DNA of 17,706 nucleotides from JBFKMV01 sp041629655 (GTDB lineage Bacteria; Acidobacteriota; Polarisedimenticolia; Polarisedimenticolales; Polarisedimenticolaceae). The notes beneath the pieces were generated by a model. It did not search any database. It had not been told where the DNA came from and saw nothing but the letters and a program-made list of their open reading frames with translations. This document shows positions 1-6,772 of the stretch, one piece after another. Location: NCBI GenBank assembly GCA_041629655.1, contig JBFKMV010000106.1:1-17706 (forward strand), in the 5' to 3' direction. Position 1 is the stretch's first letter. The number at the start of each line of letters is the position of its first letter. The translations under genes and the position numbers were made by a program.

Positions 1-1
1 A

Positions 2-29
2 CCGGGCGCACGCATTCTGAGGCGCCCGG
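2..29. terminator. Inverted repeat, possible terminator
   Basis: A perfect 8-base inverted repeat (CCGGGCGC at 2-9, GCGCCCGG at 22-29) encloses a 12-base loop. To the right it is followed by ATCTTCCC, a poor T tract. It lies about 130 bases beyond the acs stop codon, so it could end the acs transcript or an unseen gene to the left of the window. The flank on the left is outside the window, so a T tract on that side cannot be judged. Confidence 0.35.
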
Positions 30-143
30 ATCTTCCCCCCACGGTTCCTTTCCAGCCCCGCGCCGCCCCTTGTCGGGCGTCCACAGCCGGACGACTCGCG
101 GGAACGCGGCGCGAGCGGCTACACTCTGCGCACCACGATGGGG

Positions 144-156
144 GCCCGCGCCGGGC
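144..156 (-). other. Short GC hairpin just after acs stop
   Basis: GCCCG, loop CGC, CGGGC forms a 5-bp hairpin directly beyond the acs stop codon (157-159). There is no T run after it in the direction of acs transcription, so it is at most a weak 3'-end stabiliser. The rest of 1-156 shows no gene I can support. Confidence 0.2.
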
Positions 157-2118
157 TCAGCCCTCGCGATCCTCGTACTGCTGCTTGAGCGAGTCGACCA
201 CGCCCGGGTCGGCGAGCGTCGTGGTGTCGCCCAGCGCGCGACCTTCGGCAATGTCGCGCAGCAGCCGCCGCATGATCTTGCCCGAGCGCGTCTTCGGGAG
301 ATCCGCGGTGAACAGCACCTGCTCGGGCCGAGCGATGGCGCCGATCTTCGAGGCCACGAACTTCTTCAGCTCGGCAGCCAGCTCGGGACCCGGCTCGCGG
401 CCGTCGCGCAGGCTCGCGAAGGCCACGATCGCGGTGCCCTTGATCTCGTGCGGCACGCCGACCACGGCGGCCTCGGCGACCGCGTCGTGCTCGACCAGCG
501 CCGACTCGACCTCCATCGTGCCGATGCGGTGGCCGGCGACGTTCATCACGTCATCGACCCGGCCCAGGATCCAGAAGTAGCCGTCCTCGTCGCGCTTGGC
601 CCCGTCGCCCGGGAAGTAGGTCGCCCGGTCCCACTTGCTCCAGTAGGTCTCGATGAACCGCCGCTCGTCGCCCCAGATGCCCAGCGTACGCGCGGGCCAC
701 GGGCCGCGGATGGCCAGGAACCCGCCGCCGACCCCGACGCTCTTGCCGCTCTCGGTCAGGATGTCCGCGGCGATGCCGGGGAACGCCCGCGTGGCCGAGC
801 CGGGCTTGGTCGGCGTGAGGCCGGGCAGCGGCGTGATCAGGATCTGGCCCGTCTCGGTCTGCCACCACGTGTCGACGATCGGACAGCGGTCGCCGCCGAT
901 GTGCTCGCGGTACCAGACCCAGGCCTCCGGGTTGATCGGCTCGCCGACCGTGCCGAGCAGCCGCAGCTTGCCCAGATCGTGTTTCGCCGGCCATGCGGAG
1001 CCCCACTTCATGAAGGCGCGGATCGCGGTCGGCGCGGTGTAGAACACGGTCACGCCGGTGCGCGCGCAGATCTCCCAGAAGCGCCCGCGGTCGGGCCAGT
1101 CGGGCGCGCCCTCGTAGACCACGATCGTGGCGCCCGCGGCCAGCGGGCCGTAGACGATGTAGGAGTGCCCGGTGATCCAGCCGATGTCCGCCGTGCACCA
1201 GAACACGTCGTCGTCCCGGAGGTCGAAGACCCAGCGCGTGGTGGCGTAGGTGCCGGTCAGGTAGCCGCCCGTGGAGTGCACGATGCCCTTCGGCTTGCCG
1301 GTCGTGCCGGAGGTGTAGAGAATGAACAGCGGGTCGTTGCTGTCCATCACCTCGGGCTCGCAGTCATCGCCGGCGTCCCGCATCAGGTCGTGGTACCAGT
1401 GGTCGCGGCCGGGCTTCATCGGCGCTGTCCCCTCGCCGCGCCGGACCACGATCACGTGCTCGATCGAGGGCGCGCCCTCGACGGCCTCGTCGGTGGCCTG
1501 CTTGAGCGCCAGGAACTTGCCGCGGCGCCAGCCGCCGTCCGCGGTGATGACCAGCTTCGCCTCGGCGTCGAGGATCCGGTCGTGGAGCGACTCGGACGAG
1601 AACCCGCCGAACACCACGCTGTGCACCGCGCCGACCCGCGCGCAGCCGAGCATCGCCACGATCGCCTCGGGCACCATCGGCATGTAGATCGCGACGCGGT
1701 CGCCCTTGCCGATGCCGAGCCCGCGCAGCACGTTGCCGAAGCGGTTGACCTCGCGGTGCAGCTCGGCGTAGGTCCACGTGCTGCGCTCGCCGGGTTCGCC
1801 CTCCCACAGCAATGCCGTGCGGTCGCCGCGGCCCGCGTCGAGGTGCCGGTCGAGACAGTTCACGCTGGCGTTGAGCCTGCCGCCCACGAACCACCGCGCC
1901 TCCGGTCCCTCGCCGTCGAGCGCCCGGTCCCAGCTCCGCGACCAGGACAGCTCGGAGGCGAAGCCGGACCAGAACGCCACCGGGTCGGCGGACGCCTCCT
2001 CGTAGACCCGCGGATCGCGGGCGCGGGCCCGGCGCGCGAACTCCGCGGGCGGGTCGAACCGCCGGTTTTCCGAGAGCAGGGCCTCGAGCTCCCGGTCGGG
2101 TTTGCCTTCCTCGCCCAT
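157..2118 (-). CDS. acs: Acetyl-coenzyme A synthetase (AMP-forming)
   Basis: It activates acetate with ATP through acetyl-AMP to acetyl-CoA in the cytoplasm, feeding the TCA or glyoxylate cycles. The 653-residue protein is of normal family length (about 650). The AMP-binding A3 loop YTSGTTGKPKG is at residues 268-278, WWQTETG at 418-424, the hinge and C-domain GRVDDVMNVAGHRIG from 519, and PKTRSGK at 608-614. Lys614 is the lysine that Pat-type acetyltransferases modify in characterised Acs proteins, so acetylation control is possible. The start is fixed by the Shine-Dalgarno sequence GGGAGGAG (2133-2126), 7 bases before the ATG. It appears monocistronic, divergent from the pseudopilin gene; no clear promoter hexamers were found in the short gap. 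Paralogues such as propionyl-CoA synthetase are less likely given the intact Acs-type WWQTETG motif. Confidence 0.97.
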   Translation of the reverse strand: MGEEGKPDRELEALLSENRRFDPPAEFARRARARDPRVYEEASADPVAFWSGFASELSWSRSWDRALDGEGPEARWFVGGRLNASVNCLDRHLDAGRGDRTALLWEGEPGERSTWTYAELHREVNRFGNVLRGLGIGKGDRVAIYMPMVPEAIVAMLGCARVGAVHSVVFGGFSSESLHDRILDAEAKLVITADGGWRRGKFLALKQATDEAVEGAPSIEHVIVVRRGEGTAPMKPGRDHWYHDLMRDAGDDCEPEVMDSNDPLFILYTSGTTGKPKGIVHSTGGYLTGTYATTRWVFDLRDDDVFWCTADIGWITGHSYIVYGPLAAGATIVVYEGAPDWPDRGRFWEICARTGVTVFYTAPTAIRAFMKWGSAWPAKHDLGKLRLLGTVGEPINPEAWVWYREHIGGDRCPIVDTWWQTETGQILITPLPGLTPTKPGSATRAFPGIAADILTESGKSVGVGGGFLAIRGPWPARTLGIWGDERRFIETYWSKWDRATYFPGDGAKRDEDGYFWILGRVDDVMNVAGHRIGTMEVESALVEHDAVAEAAVVGVPHEIKGTAIVAFASLRDGREPGPELAAELKKFVASKIGAIARPEQVLFTADLPKTRSGKIMRRLLRDIAEGRALGDTTTLADPGVVDSLKQQYEDREG

Positions 2119-2210
2119 CGTGCTGCTCCTCCCTTGTTTCCGGCGCCATGCTAACGCAGAACGGTCCCCGGCGGGCCCGACTGGACGCCGCAGCGCCGGG
2201 AGCCGTAATA

Positions 2211-2723
2211 ATGGGAGACATGCCGAACCACCGAAATCCGGCCGGCGGCCGCGGGCTGACCTACATCGAGCTCCTGGTCACGGTGACGCTGGTGCTGATC
2301 CTGGCCACCGCGGCGATCCCGCTGTTCGGCCAGCTCGACCACTGGCTCGACAAGCGGCTCCGCGAGCGGCAGCTCCGGCTGGCCCTGGTGACGATGCGCG
2401 ACGCCATCGACATGTACAAGCGCTACTCCGACGAGGGCCTGATCCCGCTGGCCCAGGAGGACGTCGACCAGAAGGGCTTCCCGCCCGATCTCGAGGCGCT
2501 GGTCGAGGGCGTCGACGTCGGCGCCGTCGGCTCGCCCGACACCCAGATGATGATCTTCCTGTACGAGATCCCGGTCGACCCCTTCACCGGCGAGGCCGAG
2601 TGGGGCCTGCGCTCGTACCAGGACGACTGGGACAGCACGAGCTGGGGCGGCGAGAACGTCTGGGACGTCTACAGCCTGTACGACGGGATCGCGCTCGACG
2701 GGACCTACTACTCGGACTGGTGA
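2211..2723 (+). CDS. Type II secretion/type IV pilin-like pseudopilin (GspG-like)
   Basis: Prepilin of 170 residues. A short basic leader ends in the prepilin peptidase site RG^LTYIELLV (cleavage after Gly15), with the conserved Glu at mature position +5 (Glu20). A hydrophobic helix of about 23 residues and an amphipathic helix follow. The C-terminal half has GspG-type landmarks: IPVDPFTG at 120-127, WGLRSYQDD at 131-139, and a Trp/Asp-rich end. Such proteins assemble into the periplasmic pseudopilus of type II secretion or related machines after processing by PilD/GspO. ATG 2211 is preferred because GGGAG (2198-2202) lies 8 bases upstream; ATG 2220 is an alternative. The in-frame ATG at 2148 would add 21 non-pilin residues and overlap the acs leader. 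No other secretion genes are present, so it is an orphan minor pseudopilin. Its stop lies 2 bases from the tRNA 3' end, convergently. Confidence 0.85.
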   Translation: MGDMPNHRNPAGGRGLTYIELLVTVTLVLILATAAIPLFGQLDHWLDKRLRERQLRLALVTMRDAIDMYKRYSDEGLIPLAQEDVDQKGFPPDLEALVEGVDVGAVGSPDTQMMIFLYEIPVDPFTGEAEWGLRSYQDDWDSTSWGGENVWDVYSLYDGIALDGTYYSDW

Positions 2724-2725
2724 CC

Positions 2726-2812
2726 TGGTGCCGAAGGTGGGATTCGAACCCACACACCCTTACGGGTACCACCCCCTCAAGATGGCGTGTCTACCAGTTC
2801 CACCACTTCGGC
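2726..2812 (-). tRNA. tRNA-Leu (anticodon GAG)
   Basis: Class II tRNA read on the minus strand. The 7-bp acceptor stem is GCCGAAG/CTTCGGC with discriminator A and an encoded CCA. The D arm contains AACTGGTAGAC. The anticodon stem CCATC/GGTGG encloses loop TTGAGGG, giving anticodon GAG (reads CUC/CUU, Leu). The long variable arm ACCC-GTAA-GGGT is typical of leucine tRNAs, and the T arm is GTGGG-TTCGAAT-CCCAC. It lies 20 bases downstream of secG in the same direction, the same order as secG-leuU (also GAG) in Escherichia coli. Confidence 0.97.
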
Positions 2813-2831
2813 AGCGTTTGAAAACGGCGGG

Positions 2832-2837
2832 ATTATA
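2832..2837 (-). promoter_or_regulatory. -10 box of a probable tRNA-Leu promoter
   Basis: A perfect TATAAT (2837 down to 2832) in the context GGGCTATAATCCC overlaps the secG stop codon. It sits about 20 bases before the tRNA 5' end, so a transcript would start roughly a dozen bases upstream of the mature tRNA. No convincing -35 hexamer was found 16-18 bases upstream. The tRNA may instead, or also, be cut from the secG transcript. Confidence 0.45.
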
Positions 2838-3258
2838 GCCCACCGGAGCCGTCGCCGGCGTCCTGCTCGGCCGCTCCCGGGTCGGGGGGAACGGCGAGCG
2901 GGTCGTCGGGGTCGACTTCCGGGACGGGCGGCGGCGCCGTCTCGGCCGGCGCGGGCTGCTCGATCGGCGCGGGCGCGGTGGCGGCGCTGTCGAGCTCGTC
3001 CAGCACGCTGCGGCTGCGGCCGGTGGCCTGGGTGCTCAGGATCGCCAGCCCCAGCGAGGTCAGCATGAACAGCACCGCGCTGATGGTGGTCAGCTTCGAG
3101 AAGAAGTTGGACGCCCCGCGGGGTCCGAACGCCGTCTGGCTGCCGCCGCCGCCGAACGCGCCGGCCAGGTCGGCGCGCTTGCCGGTCTGGAGCAGCACCA
3201 CCAGGATCAGCACGACCGAAACCAGGACGTGCAGCGGAACCACGATGTAGTACAGCAT
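2833..3258 (-). CDS. secG: Preprotein translocase subunit SecG
   Basis: Accessory inner-membrane subunit of the SecYEG channel that assists SecA-driven protein export. The 141-residue protein has the SecG layout: membrane helix 1 at about residues 4-22, the conserved loop LLQTGKRADLAGAFGGGGSQ and FGPRGASNFFSKLT, and helix 2 at about 56-76. From about residue 80 a Pro/Ala/Asp/Glu-rich low-complexity tail of some 60 residues follows; E. coli SecG (110 residues) also has a shorter disordered tail. The ATG is set by GGAG (3268-3265) 6 bases upstream. secG commonly follows tpiA; here tpiA lies 7.4 kb upstream, beyond the antiporter genes. The gap before secG contains its own promoter-like hexamers. 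Confidence 0.93.
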   Translation of the reverse strand: MLYYIVVPLHVLVSVVLILVVLLQTGKRADLAGAFGGGGSQTAFGPRGASNFFSKLTTISAVLFMLTSLGLAILSTQATGRSRSVLDELDSAATAPAPIEQPAPAETAPPPVPEVDPDDPLAVPPDPGAAEQDAGDGSGGL

Positions 3259-3290
3259 ACCGTTCTCCGCCCAAGCTGTTGAACCGCTGG

Positions 3291-3320
3291 ACTATAGCAC
3301 CGGGCGGCGGCACCCGCCAA
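3291..3320 (-). promoter_or_regulatory. Putative sigma70-type promoter for secG
   Basis: TTGGCG (3320-3315) and TATAGT (3296-3291) are separated by 18 bases and lie upstream of the secG start at 3258. The -10 hexamer matches the consensus at 5 of 6 bases and the -35 at 4 of 6, notable in such GC-rich DNA. It suggests that secG has been given, or has kept, its own promoter although it lies downstream of the antiporter operon. Confidence 0.5.
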
Positions 3321-3337
3321 AGGGGCCGCCGGGCGGC
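3305..3337 (-). terminator. Hairpins after the last antiporter gene
   Basis: Directly beyond the stop codon at 3339-3341, read on the minus strand, are two 5-bp hairpins: GCCGC-CCG-GCGGC (3337-3325), followed by CCCCTTT, and GGCGG-GTG-CCGCC (3317-3305). The short T run after the first is weak for an intrinsic terminator. Together with the secG promoter candidate that overlaps the second hairpin, they mark a likely transcription unit boundary. Confidence 0.3.
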
Positions 3338-3338
3338 T

Positions 3339-5057
3339 TCAGACGTAGTACACGATCAGGAAGAACGCCAGCAGCAGCGCCACCCACAGCACGGTGCTGC
3401 CGGTGGGCCAGGAGCGGGCGAACACCCCCTGGGGTCCGTGGTGGCGGTACAGCCCCGCGACGAACCGCTCGACCCGCCCCAGCGCTCCCCGCACCACCGT
3501 CTCGCGGGCGCGCAGCGCGGCCGGGGCCACCGCCCGGAACCCCGCCGGCAGCACCCGCCGGTACAGCCAGTCGAAATCCAGGTTGACCGAGGGCATCTCG
3601 GGCGGGTAGTAGCCGTAGCGGACCAGCACGCAGAACGCCAGCGCCGCCCACAGCAGTAGCTGCAGCGACGTGATCACGTGGCCGGTGGTGTAGGGCTGGT
3701 AGTCCACCGCGTAGGGCAGCAGCGAGTACAGCGGCCCCGGCACGATCCCCAGCAGCACGCACAGCGCCGCGGTCGCGCCCATCGCCACCAGCATGTTCCA
3801 CGGGGCCTCCTTGCAGCGGATCCCCGAGTCGTGGGCGAAGAAGGCGAAGAACGGGATCTTGATTCCCGAGTGCTCCAGCACGCCGGCCGAGGCGAACAGC
3901 AGCGCCAGCGTGAACAGCGGGGCCATGGCGCCCAGCGCGTAGTGCCCCTCGGCCACGGCGCTGAGCGTCATCGACTTGGTGGTGAACGCGCTGAACAGCG
4001 GGAAGCCCGAGATCGACGCCGCCCCGACGATGCAGAACACCGTGGTCAGCGGCATCGACTTGTACAGCCCGCCGAGCTTCGAGGCCTCGCAGGTGCCGGT
4101 CCGGTACAGCACGGCGCCCATCGACATGAACAGCAGCGCCTTGTACAGAATGTGCACGAAGGCGTGGGAGACCGCGCCGTTCAGCGCCAGCTCGGTGCCC
4201 ACGCCGATGCCGACGACCATGAAGCCGAGCTGGTTGTTCAGGCTGTAGGCCAGCACGCGGCGCAGGTTGTTCTCGATCACGGCGTAGAAGATCGGAAACA
4301 GCGTCATGATCACGCCGAGCCAGATCAGGATCTCTGTCCCGGCGTAGCCGCGGGCCAGCGTGTAGATCGCCAGCTTGGTCGTGAACGCGCTGAGGAACAC
4401 CGTGCCGGTGACCGTCGCCTCGGGATAGGCGTCCTGGAGCCAGTTGTGCAGCAGCGGGAAGGCGCACTTGACGCCGAAGGCGATGAAGATCAGCGTCGTG
4501 CCGGGACTGACCAGCCCCAGGTGCTCGAAGGCGATCGAGCCGGTGTCGCGCAGGTGCAGCAGCACCCCCGCCAGCAGCAGCACGCCGGAGCCGACCTGGA
4601 CGATCAGGTAGCGCATCCCGGCGCGGTAGGCGCGCTCGTTGCGGCTGGCCCAGACCAGGAAGACCGAGGAGATCGCGGTCAGCTCCCAGAACACGAACAG
4701 CGTGATCAGGTCGCCGGCGAACACCGCGGCGATCGCCGAGCCGGCGTAGATCAGCCCGGCGACGTGCTGCACGTTGTCCTTGACGTGGATCGCGTAGATC
4801 ACGCTGAGGATCGCGACGATGTGGAAGATCAGGCCGAACAGCAAGCTCAGGCGGTCGACGCGGATCAGCGTCAGCGTGTAGTCGAAGGCCTGGACCTCGA
4901 GCAGCGCCCCGGGCTCGCGACCGAAAAACGTGCTCAGGTGCCACAGGCTGGCCGCCGGCAGCGCCACCAGCAGCAGTTGCTGCAGCCGGCCCCGCACCAG
5001 CGGCACGACCAGCGCGCCCAGCAGCAGCAACGATCCCGGCGGGAGGCTACCGGTCAT
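3339..5057 (-). CDS. NuoL/MrpD-family antiporter subunit, third copy
   Basis: Large inner-membrane subunit of the proton-translocating antiporter family (PF00361; NuoL/M/N, MrpA/D), 572 residues. The charged residues essential in the family are in place: Glu125 in FWELTA, Lys197 in FGVKCAFPLLHNWL, Lys228 in FTTKLAIY, Lys361 in FTTKSM. After the core, from about residue 480, comes NLDFDWLYRR, a basic helical stretch of some 60 residues, and one final membrane helix at about 552-571. This resembles the long lateral helix plus last transmembrane helix of NuoL/MrpA, so this copy may stand in for the missing MrpA N-terminal part. The ATG overlaps the 82-residue gene by 11 bases and has GAGG (5067-5064) 6 bases upstream. 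It is the last gene of the series; no catalytic NADH or hydrogenase subunit follows. Confidence 0.88.
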   Translation of the reverse strand: MTGSLPPGSLLLLGALVVPLVRGRLQQLLLVALPAASLWHLSTFFGREPGALLEVQAFDYTLTLIRVDRLSLLFGLIFHIVAILSVIYAIHVKDNVQHVAGLIYAGSAIAAVFAGDLITLFVFWELTAISSVFLVWASRNERAYRAGMRYLIVQVGSGVLLLAGVLLHLRDTGSIAFEHLGLVSPGTTLIFIAFGVKCAFPLLHNWLQDAYPEATVTGTVFLSAFTTKLAIYTLARGYAGTEILIWLGVIMTLFPIFYAVIENNLRRVLAYSLNNQLGFMVVGIGVGTELALNGAVSHAFVHILYKALLFMSMGAVLYRTGTCEASKLGGLYKSMPLTTVFCIVGAASISGFPLFSAFTTKSMTLSAVAEGHYALGAMAPLFTLALLFASAGVLEHSGIKIPFFAFFAHDSGIRCKEAPWNMLVAMGATAALCVLLGIVPGPLYSLLPYAVDYQPYTTGHVITSLQLLLWAALAFCVLVRYGYYPPEMPSVNLDFDWLYRRVLPAGFRAVAPAALRARETVVRGALGRVERFVAGLYRHHGPQGVFARSWPTGSTVLWVALLLAFFLIVYYV

Positions 5058-5295
5058 AGTAGTCCTCGTCCCGCATCACGATCTTCCTCAGCCACTTGCC
5101 GGCGAACACGATGAACACGAACACCACGAAGCCGTACCCGGCGTGGAAGCCGGGCCAGTCCTCGAACGAGAAATGCGAGTGCTTGTGGTACAGGAAGTCG
5201 GCGACGAACAGCAGGATGCACACCGCGAACAGCACGCGGTACAGCAGCGTCACGTGCGCGGGGTCGTCCAGCCAGCGTCGCCGGTCGTCGTTCAT
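5047..5295 (-). CDS. Small two-helix membrane protein in the antiporter operon
   Basis: 82 residues; I cannot assign a named family. The N-terminus is hydrophilic (MNDDRRRWLDDP). Predicted membrane helices span about 17-36 and 50-66. Between them is a His/aromatic-rich loop, YHKHSHFSFEDWPGF, at about 36-50, and the end is charged: KWLRKIVMRDEDYYDR. A strong Shine-Dalgarno sequence (GAGGAG, 5310-5305, 9 bases upstream) begins 1 base inside the preceding stop, and the 3' end overlaps the next gene by 11 bases, so it is clearly translated within the operon. Position between two antiporter-like subunits suggests an accessory or assembly subunit linking them. That function is inference. Confidence 0.8.
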   Translation of the reverse strand: MNDDRRRWLDDPAHVTLLYRVLFAVCILLFVADFLYHKHSHFSFEDWPGFHAGYGFVVFVFIVFAGKWLRKIVMRDEDYYDR

Positions 5296-5308
5296 CGTCC
5301 CGGGCTCC

Positions 5309-6772
5309 TCACGGTCCGGCGATCGGCTCGATCAGCCGGTAGATCTCGTCGGCGAAGAAGAACAGCGCGAGGCAGCCGAGCGCCGTGAAGCAGATCGGCA
5401 CCACGCAGAACAACGGCGCTTCCTTGATTCGCGGACGCTCGGCGCCGGCCGGCAGCGGGCTGAAGAAGCCGCGGATCGGAATCGGCATCAAGTAGGCGAT
5501 GTTCAGCAGCGAGCTGATCATCAGCACCGCGACCAGCACCAGCTGGTGCGCCTCGGCGGCGCCCAGCGCCAGGTACCACTTGCTCCACGACCCGCCCAGC
5601 GGCGGCAGGCCGATCACGCTCAGCGCGCCGATCATGAAGGCGAAGGTGGTGACCGGCATCACGCGGCCGATCCCGCGCATCTCGCTGATCTCGGTCTTGT
5701 GGGCCGCCACGTAGATCGCGCCCGCGCAGAAGAACAGCGTGATCTTGCCGAAGGCGTGCATCGCGATGTGCATGCTGCCGCCGACGACGCCGAACGAGTT
5801 GGCCAGCGCCGCGCCGAGCACGATGTACGAGAGCTGGCTGACGGTCGAGTAGGCCAGCCGCGCCTTGAGGTTGTCCTTGGTCAGCGCGACCAGCGAAGCG
5901 ATCAGGATCGTGGCGGCGGCGACCCAGGTCAGCCAGACGCTGGCGCCGCTGTCGCGCAACAGGTCGATCCCGAACACGTACACCACGACCTTCATCACGG
6001 TGAACACGCCGGCCTTGACCACCGCGACCGCGTGGAGCAACGCGCTGACCGGCGTCGGGGCGACCATCGCCGCCGGCAGCCAGCGGTGGAACGGCATCAG
6101 CGCCGCCTTGCCGGTGCCGAAGACGTACAGCGCCAGCAGCACGCCGACCATCCCGTCGTCGACCTGGCCGGCCAGGATCCCGCCCTCGCGGAACTCCAGC
6201 GTCCCGGTCAGGGTCCAGGTCCACAGCACGGCCAGCAGCAAGAACGCGATCGAGGTGGTCAGCAGCACGCCGAGATAGACGCGCCCGCCGCGCATCGCCT
6301 TCTCGTCGCCGTGATGGGTCACCAAGGGGTACGTCGACAGCGTCAGCAGCTCGTAGAACACGAACAGCGTGAACATGTTCCGCGCCAGCGCGACGCCCAG
6401 CGCGCCCAGGATCGCGATCGCGAAGCAGACGTAGTAGCGGGTCTGGTTCGTCTCGTGGTGGCCGCGCATGTAGCCCACCGAGTAGGCGGAGGTGACGATC
6501 CACAGCCCGCTGGCGACCAGCGCGAACAGCATCCCCAGCGGCTCGAGACCGAGCGCCAGCTCCAGCCCCGGCAGCACGGGCAGCAGCGTCAGCTCCGGCC
6601 GCCCGCCGGCCAGCACCTCCGGCACCAGCGAGGCGACCACGGCGAACAGCGCGCCCGCGACGACGAACGTCCCGGTCTCGCGCAGGTTGGGCCAGCGGCC
6701 GAGCAGCGCGGTCAGCACCGCGCCCGCCAGCGGCAGCCCCAGCGCCAGTCCCAGCGCGGTCTGGGGGCTCAC
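5309..6772 (-). CDS. mrpD: MrpD-like Na+/H+ antiporter subunit, second copy
   Basis: Multi-helix membrane protein of 487 residues in the NuoL/M/N-MrpD family, expected to form one ion channel of the antiporter complex. Family residues seen: Glu141 in FYELLTLSTYP, Lys222 in FGTGKAALMPFHRWLP, Lys253 in VVKAGVFTVMK, Lys398 in SWSKWYL. The start is GTG at 6772, overlapping the stop of the upstream gene as GTGA. It is decided by an excellent Shine-Dalgarno sequence GGGAGG (6784-6779) 6 bases upstream; the reading frame stays open far upstream only because of base composition. It differs clearly from its neighbours, for example HHGDEKAM after the Glu helix, so the copies are old paralogues rather than a recent duplication. 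Translational coupling with the first mrpD copy is likely. Confidence 0.9.
   Translation of the reverse strand: MSPQTALGLALGLPLAGAVLTALLGRWPNLRETGTFVVAGALFAVVASLVPEVLAGGRPELTLLPVLPGLELALGLEPLGMLFALVASGLWIVTSAYSVGYMRGHHETNQTRYYVCFAIAILGALGVALARNMFTLFVFYELLTLSTYPLVTHHGDEKAMRGGRVYLGVLLTTSIAFLLLAVLWTWTLTGTLEFREGGILAGQVDDGMVGVLLALYVFGTGKAALMPFHRWLPAAMVAPTPVSALLHAVAVVKAGVFTVMKVVVYVFGIDLLRDSGASVWLTWVAAATILIASLVALTKDNLKARLAYSTVSQLSYIVLGAALANSFGVVGGSMHIAMHAFGKITLFFCAGAIYVAAHKTEISEMRGIGRVMPVTTFAFMIGALSVIGLPPLGGSWSKWYLALGAAEAHQLVLVAVLMISSLLNIAYLMPIPIRGFFSPLPAGAERPRIKEAPLFCVVPICFTALGCLALFFFADEIYRLIEPIAGP

Noticed and set aside
70..2154. 694-codon open frame antisense to acs
   Set aside because: Its product is Arg/Ala/Pro/His-rich with no domain; it mirrors the acs codons and is a by-product of GC-rich third positions.
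2148..2210. Upstream ATG for the pseudopilin
   Set aside because: It would put 21 extra residues before the prepilin leader, lacks a ribosome site and lies in the acs leader; GGGAG before 2211 is a better fit.
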